DNA of 64,000 nt. Source: JBBIOI01 sp037443425 (GTDB taxonomy: Bacteria; Desulfobacterota; BSN033; UBA1163). The notes beneath the pieces are model-generated. The model ran no database searches and was not told the DNA's origin. It saw only the letters and a program-made list of their open reading frames with translations. Where the stretch lies: the NCBI GenBank assembly GCA_037443425.1, contig JBBIOI010000002.1, forward strand, positions 33,508-97,507, in the 5' to 3' direction. Every line of letters starts with the position of its first letter. Position 1 is the first letter of the stretch. The translations under genes and the position numbers were made by a program. Shown in pieces: positions 61,559-64,000 of this stretch.

Positions 61559-63064
61559 TTATTTATTTAGACGGGGTTTTTGGTTATTGGATTTTGCTAT
61601 TTTTAAAAGCATTAATAATAGAGGGAGGATTAAGAAGACCAGGGCCAAGATTAAAATGTTAGCAGATAGTGATGATTCCCAAAAACCACTTAGATTGCCT
61701 CGAGAAATGATAAGAGTTTGACGAAACGACCTTTCCATGATTGTTCCTAATACTAATCCTATGATAAGAGGGGCTGGTTCATAATCATATTTACGTAAGA
61801 AGTAGCCAGCTACACCAGATACAAGCATTACCCACACATCAAAAAAATTATTATTATCATGGTAAGCCCCTATTAGGCATAAAATTAAAACTATTGGCAT
61901 AAGGTATTTTGGATTAACCCTTACAATCCTTGCGAAGATTCCTACAAGGGGTAGATTTAAAACTAATAACATTATATTCCCTAAATAAAAACTCCCAACT
62001 ACTCCCCAAAATACATCGGGCTGATCACGCAATAGAAGTGGGCCAGGAGTGATGCCGTGAAGAAGCATTCCACCTAATAAAACAGCAGTGGCAGGAGTAA
62101 ATGGTAGTCCCAATGAAAGAAGTGGAATCATTGCAGCTCCGCTTGCTGCATTATTGGCTGCCTCTGGTCCTGCAACCCCTTCAATTGCCCCATGCCCGAA
62201 TTCCTCTTTACGTTTAGAGAGTTTCCTTTCCAATCCATAAGAGGCAAAAGAGGCTATGGTCGCTGCAGGCCCGGGAAGGAGACCAATTAGGAATCCTAAG
62301 ATAGATCCACGACCAATAGGAGCGATAGAACGTTTAATTTCATCAGTATTTGGATAAAGTTCACGAAATCTTACAGATGCTAATTCTAAATCTTTCTTTT
62401 CCTCTGACATTAAAGAGAATACCTCTGCTACCCCAAAGAGTCCTGTTGTAATTGCAATGAAACTGATCCCTCCCTGGGCTGAAACAGAACCGAAAGAGAA
62501 TCGTTCAACACCACCTACAGGATCTATTCCAATGGTAGATAACATTAAGCCTATCAATATCATGATTAAAGATTTTAAACGGGATTTTCCAGTTAGGTTA
62601 GATAATAAGATTATTCCCAAGATTGTGAGTGCAAAATATTCAGCCGGACCAAAGGCCAAGGCAGTCCTTGCAAGAAGTGGTGCAAACAATTGTAATGCAA
62701 TAACACTAATAGTTCCAGCAATAAAAGAACCAATTGCTGCAATAGCCAGAGCAGCTCCTGCTCGACCTTTACGGGCCATTGCATAACCATCCAATGTTGT
62801 GACAACACTGGCAGGTTCGCCTGGAACATTTACTAAGATTGAGGTTGTAGATCCTCCATACATAGAACCATAATAGATTCCAGCTAACATAATTAATCCA
62901 GCAGTAGGGCCAAGTTTTAAAGTAGCTGGTAAAACTAAGGCCATAGCAGCAGCAGGACCTAACCCTGGAAGAACTCCTACCAAGGTCCCGACAACAGCCC
63001 CTAAAAAGCAAGCAAATACATTAACAGGTTGTAGGGCAATCAATAAAAAGGATAACACACTCAT
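61559..63064 (-). CDS. tctA: Tripartite tricarboxylate transporter large permease TctA
   Basis: 501-aa membrane protein, about 12 helices. GTLVGVLPGLGPAAAMALVLP (the repeated glycine/proline motif) and its second-half copy FLIGLLPGPAATIASFASYGLE, with IYYGSMYGGSTTSILVNVPGEPASV as TctA signature. Convergent with the BKACE gene (24 bp). Imports tricarboxylates or related acids with TctB and TctC. Confidence 0.95.
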   Translation of the reverse strand: MSVLSFLLIALQPVNVFACFLGAVVGTLVGVLPGLGPAAAMALVLPATLKLGPTAGLIMLAGIYYGSMYGGSTTSILVNVPGEPASVVTTLDGYAMARKGRAGAALAIAAIGSFIAGTISVIALQLFAPLLARTALAFGPAEYFALTILGIILLSNLTGKSRLKSLIMILIGLMLSTIGIDPVGGVERFSFGSVSAQGGISFIAITTGLFGVAEVFSLMSEEKKDLELASVRFRELYPNTDEIKRSIAPIGRGSILGFLIGLLPGPAATIASFASYGLERKLSKRKEEFGHGAIEGVAGPEAANNAASGAAMIPLLSLGLPFTPATAVLLGGMLLHGITPGPLLLRDQPDVFWGVVGSFYLGNIMLLVLNLPLVGIFARIVRVNPKYLMPIVLILCLIGAYHDNNNFFDVWVMLVSGVAGYFLRKYDYEPAPLIIGLVLGTIMERSFRQTLIISRGNLSGFWESSLSANILILALVFLILPLLLMLLKIAKSNNQKPRLNK

Positions 63065-63085
63065 TTCTTTTAATTTATAAAAAAT

Positions 63086-63568
63086 TTAAAACAAAATACC
63101 CCTTGGAAATGACAATTTTAATATCACGTTAAAAAGTAGGTAACAGAAAATGTTAATACCCATTGCTAAAACAGTTGGTTTTTTCAAATCTTCTGCGCCC
63201 ATAAGCCTACTACTGAAAATTACAAAGAAGAAAGTAGAGATATAAAAACCAATCCATTTTATAATCAAGATGTATAAGGCCAAACCAATACCTAAAAAGA
63301 ATGGTTTTGGTTTTTGACCTTCTGTCAGTAATCCTTTTATAAATTTAAAATTAAAAAAGCTATCCTTAAGATTTCTTTTACTTGGTGGTTCTTTTAATGT
63401 CTTAATAAGTTGATAAATAACTAAAATAACTAATGTACTACCTACAACGAATGGAAATATACCCGGTCCAGGATTGTTTAGCTGATCTATTGGATAAGTC
63501 GTATTATACAATAGATAAAGACATCCGAAGCATAAAATAATAATACTGTCCATTATTTTATTAGTCAT
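63086..63568 (-). CDS. tctB: Tripartite tricarboxylate transporter small subunit TctB
   Basis: 160 aa with four helices; YPIDQLNNPGPGIFPFVVGSTLVIL is the typical P-G-P-x-x-F-P motif of TctB. Lies between tctC and tctA on the minus strand as usual. Confidence 0.9.
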   Translation of the reverse strand: MTNKIMDSIIILCFGCLYLLYNTTYPIDQLNNPGPGIFPFVVGSTLVILVIYQLIKTLKEPPSKRNLKDSFFNFKFIKGLLTEGQKPKPFFLGIGLALYILIIKWIGFYISTFFFVIFSSRLMGAEDLKKPTVLAMGINIFCYLLFNVILKLSFPRGILF

Positions 63569-63603
63569 ATTAACTATGATTGATTACAAAACCCAAATTA
63601 TAG

Positions 63604-64000
63604 TTATTTTTTTGTATCAACCGATGCAAGTATTTCTCTCGTTATTTTATCTCTCTCGGCTACAAATTTAAAAAAAGAAACAGGGTCACGATATTGAGGA
63701 GTAGTGCCTACGGATGATGCAAAATCTATCCATTCTTTACTTTCTACTGCTTTCTTCACAATGGCAGCCATTTTTTCTATTATAAATTTTGGAGTTCCTT
63801 TTGGAGCTGCAAAACCCCTCCATTGATCAAAGACCACATCAACTCCCGATTCTTTCATTGTGGGCACCTCTGGCCATATATTAATTCTTTTTTCACTGCT
63901 TACTGCAAGAACCCTAACCTCTCCAGCTTTAACTTGACTCAAGATTTCAGCAGGATGTTGACTTGAGGCATCAATTTTCCCACCCATAAGGGCGGCCACT
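63604..64000 (-). CDS. tctC: Tripartite tricarboxylate transporter receptor TctC (5'-truncated by window edge)
   Basis: C-terminal 131 residues of a Bug-family periplasmic receptor: MGGKIDASSQHPAEILSQVKAGEVRVLAVSSEKR, VPTMKESGVDVVFDQWRGFAAPKGTP, and a C-terminal helix pair. The Asp-containing and W-R-G-x-x-A-P-x-G-T-P blocks are typical. The N-terminal domain and start lie beyond position 64000. Confidence 0.93.
   Translation of the reverse strand, partial: VAALMGGKIDASSQHPAEILSQVKAGEVRVLAVSSEKRINIWPEVPTMKESGVDVVFDQWRGFAAPKGTPKFIIEKMAAIVKKAVESKEWIDFASSVGTTPQYRDPVSFFKFVAERDKITREILASVDTKK

Overview
The window looks like chromosomal DNA of an AT-rich, anaerobic Gram-negative bacterium of the Desulfobacterota (former Deltaproteobacteria) type. 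No 16S gene is present, so this rests on gene content: a PxxKW cysteine-rich protein, an archaeal-type (class V) fructose-1,6-bisphosphatase, paired fumarate-reductase-like flavoproteins with ferredoxins, a 2-oxoacid:ferredoxin oxidoreductase joined to NuoEFG-like subunits, three families of carboxylate transporter, AsmA/DUF748 and OmpA envelope proteins, and a probable UGA-encoded selenoprotein.

Layout. 1-6885: end of a surface-polysaccharide cluster (two glycosyltransferases, a frameshifted methyltransferase fused in frame to a sugar aminotransferase, a PglC-like phosphoglycosyl transferase, a CapD/PglF-type dehydratase). It is followed by a 535-bp spacer holding a candidate structured RNA and a 28-nt 3' remnant of a tRNA-Pro, which may mark the edge of an integrated island. 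7421-10691: housekeeping (surE, class V fbp, miaB). 10702-19115 (minus): a redox/transport module of a winged-helix Fe-S protein, two flavoprotein/ferredoxin pairs and a fused TRAP permease with a TAXI receptor. 19136-24401: a lipoprotein, yifB/comM, an M24 peptidase and proS. 24482-28650: serine palmitoyltransferase-like, epimerase, GNAT and PAP2/AUR1-like genes that together look like a compact ceramide (sphingolipid) pathway. 28725-39939: envelope and stress genes (NlpC/P60, PxxKW, flippase-like, MFS, YihY, MscL with zinc ribbon, giant DUF748, LamG-like). 40260-45627: hisF, the selenoprotein, tadA, tRNA-Ser genes, SRP RNA, dnaX-ebfC-recR. 45727-51848: one long operon for an NAD-linked 2-oxoacid oxidoreductase. 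51902-54383: Hsp20, a transaldolase-like aldolase, and an OmpA/DUF4398 lipoprotein pair. 54777-64000: carboxylate uptake and catabolism (TRAP DctPQM, XRE-cupin regulator, second DctP, epimerase, BKACE enzyme, TctCBA).

The most interesting observations are (1) the selenoprotein at 41191-41508, where an in-frame UGA aligns with a conserved Cys position and is followed by a correctly spaced SECIS-like hairpin; (2) the ceramide gene set; (3) a family of about 200-bp terminal-inverted-repeat elements whose ends repeatedly lie 11-12 nt from the -35 TTGACA of a neighbouring gene; (4) a duplicated promoter plus palindrome shared by dctPQM and the XRE-cupin gene; and (5) a broken tRNA-Ser copy that now supplies the 3' end of tadA. 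Family assignments come from reading the translations by eye; no database search was run.
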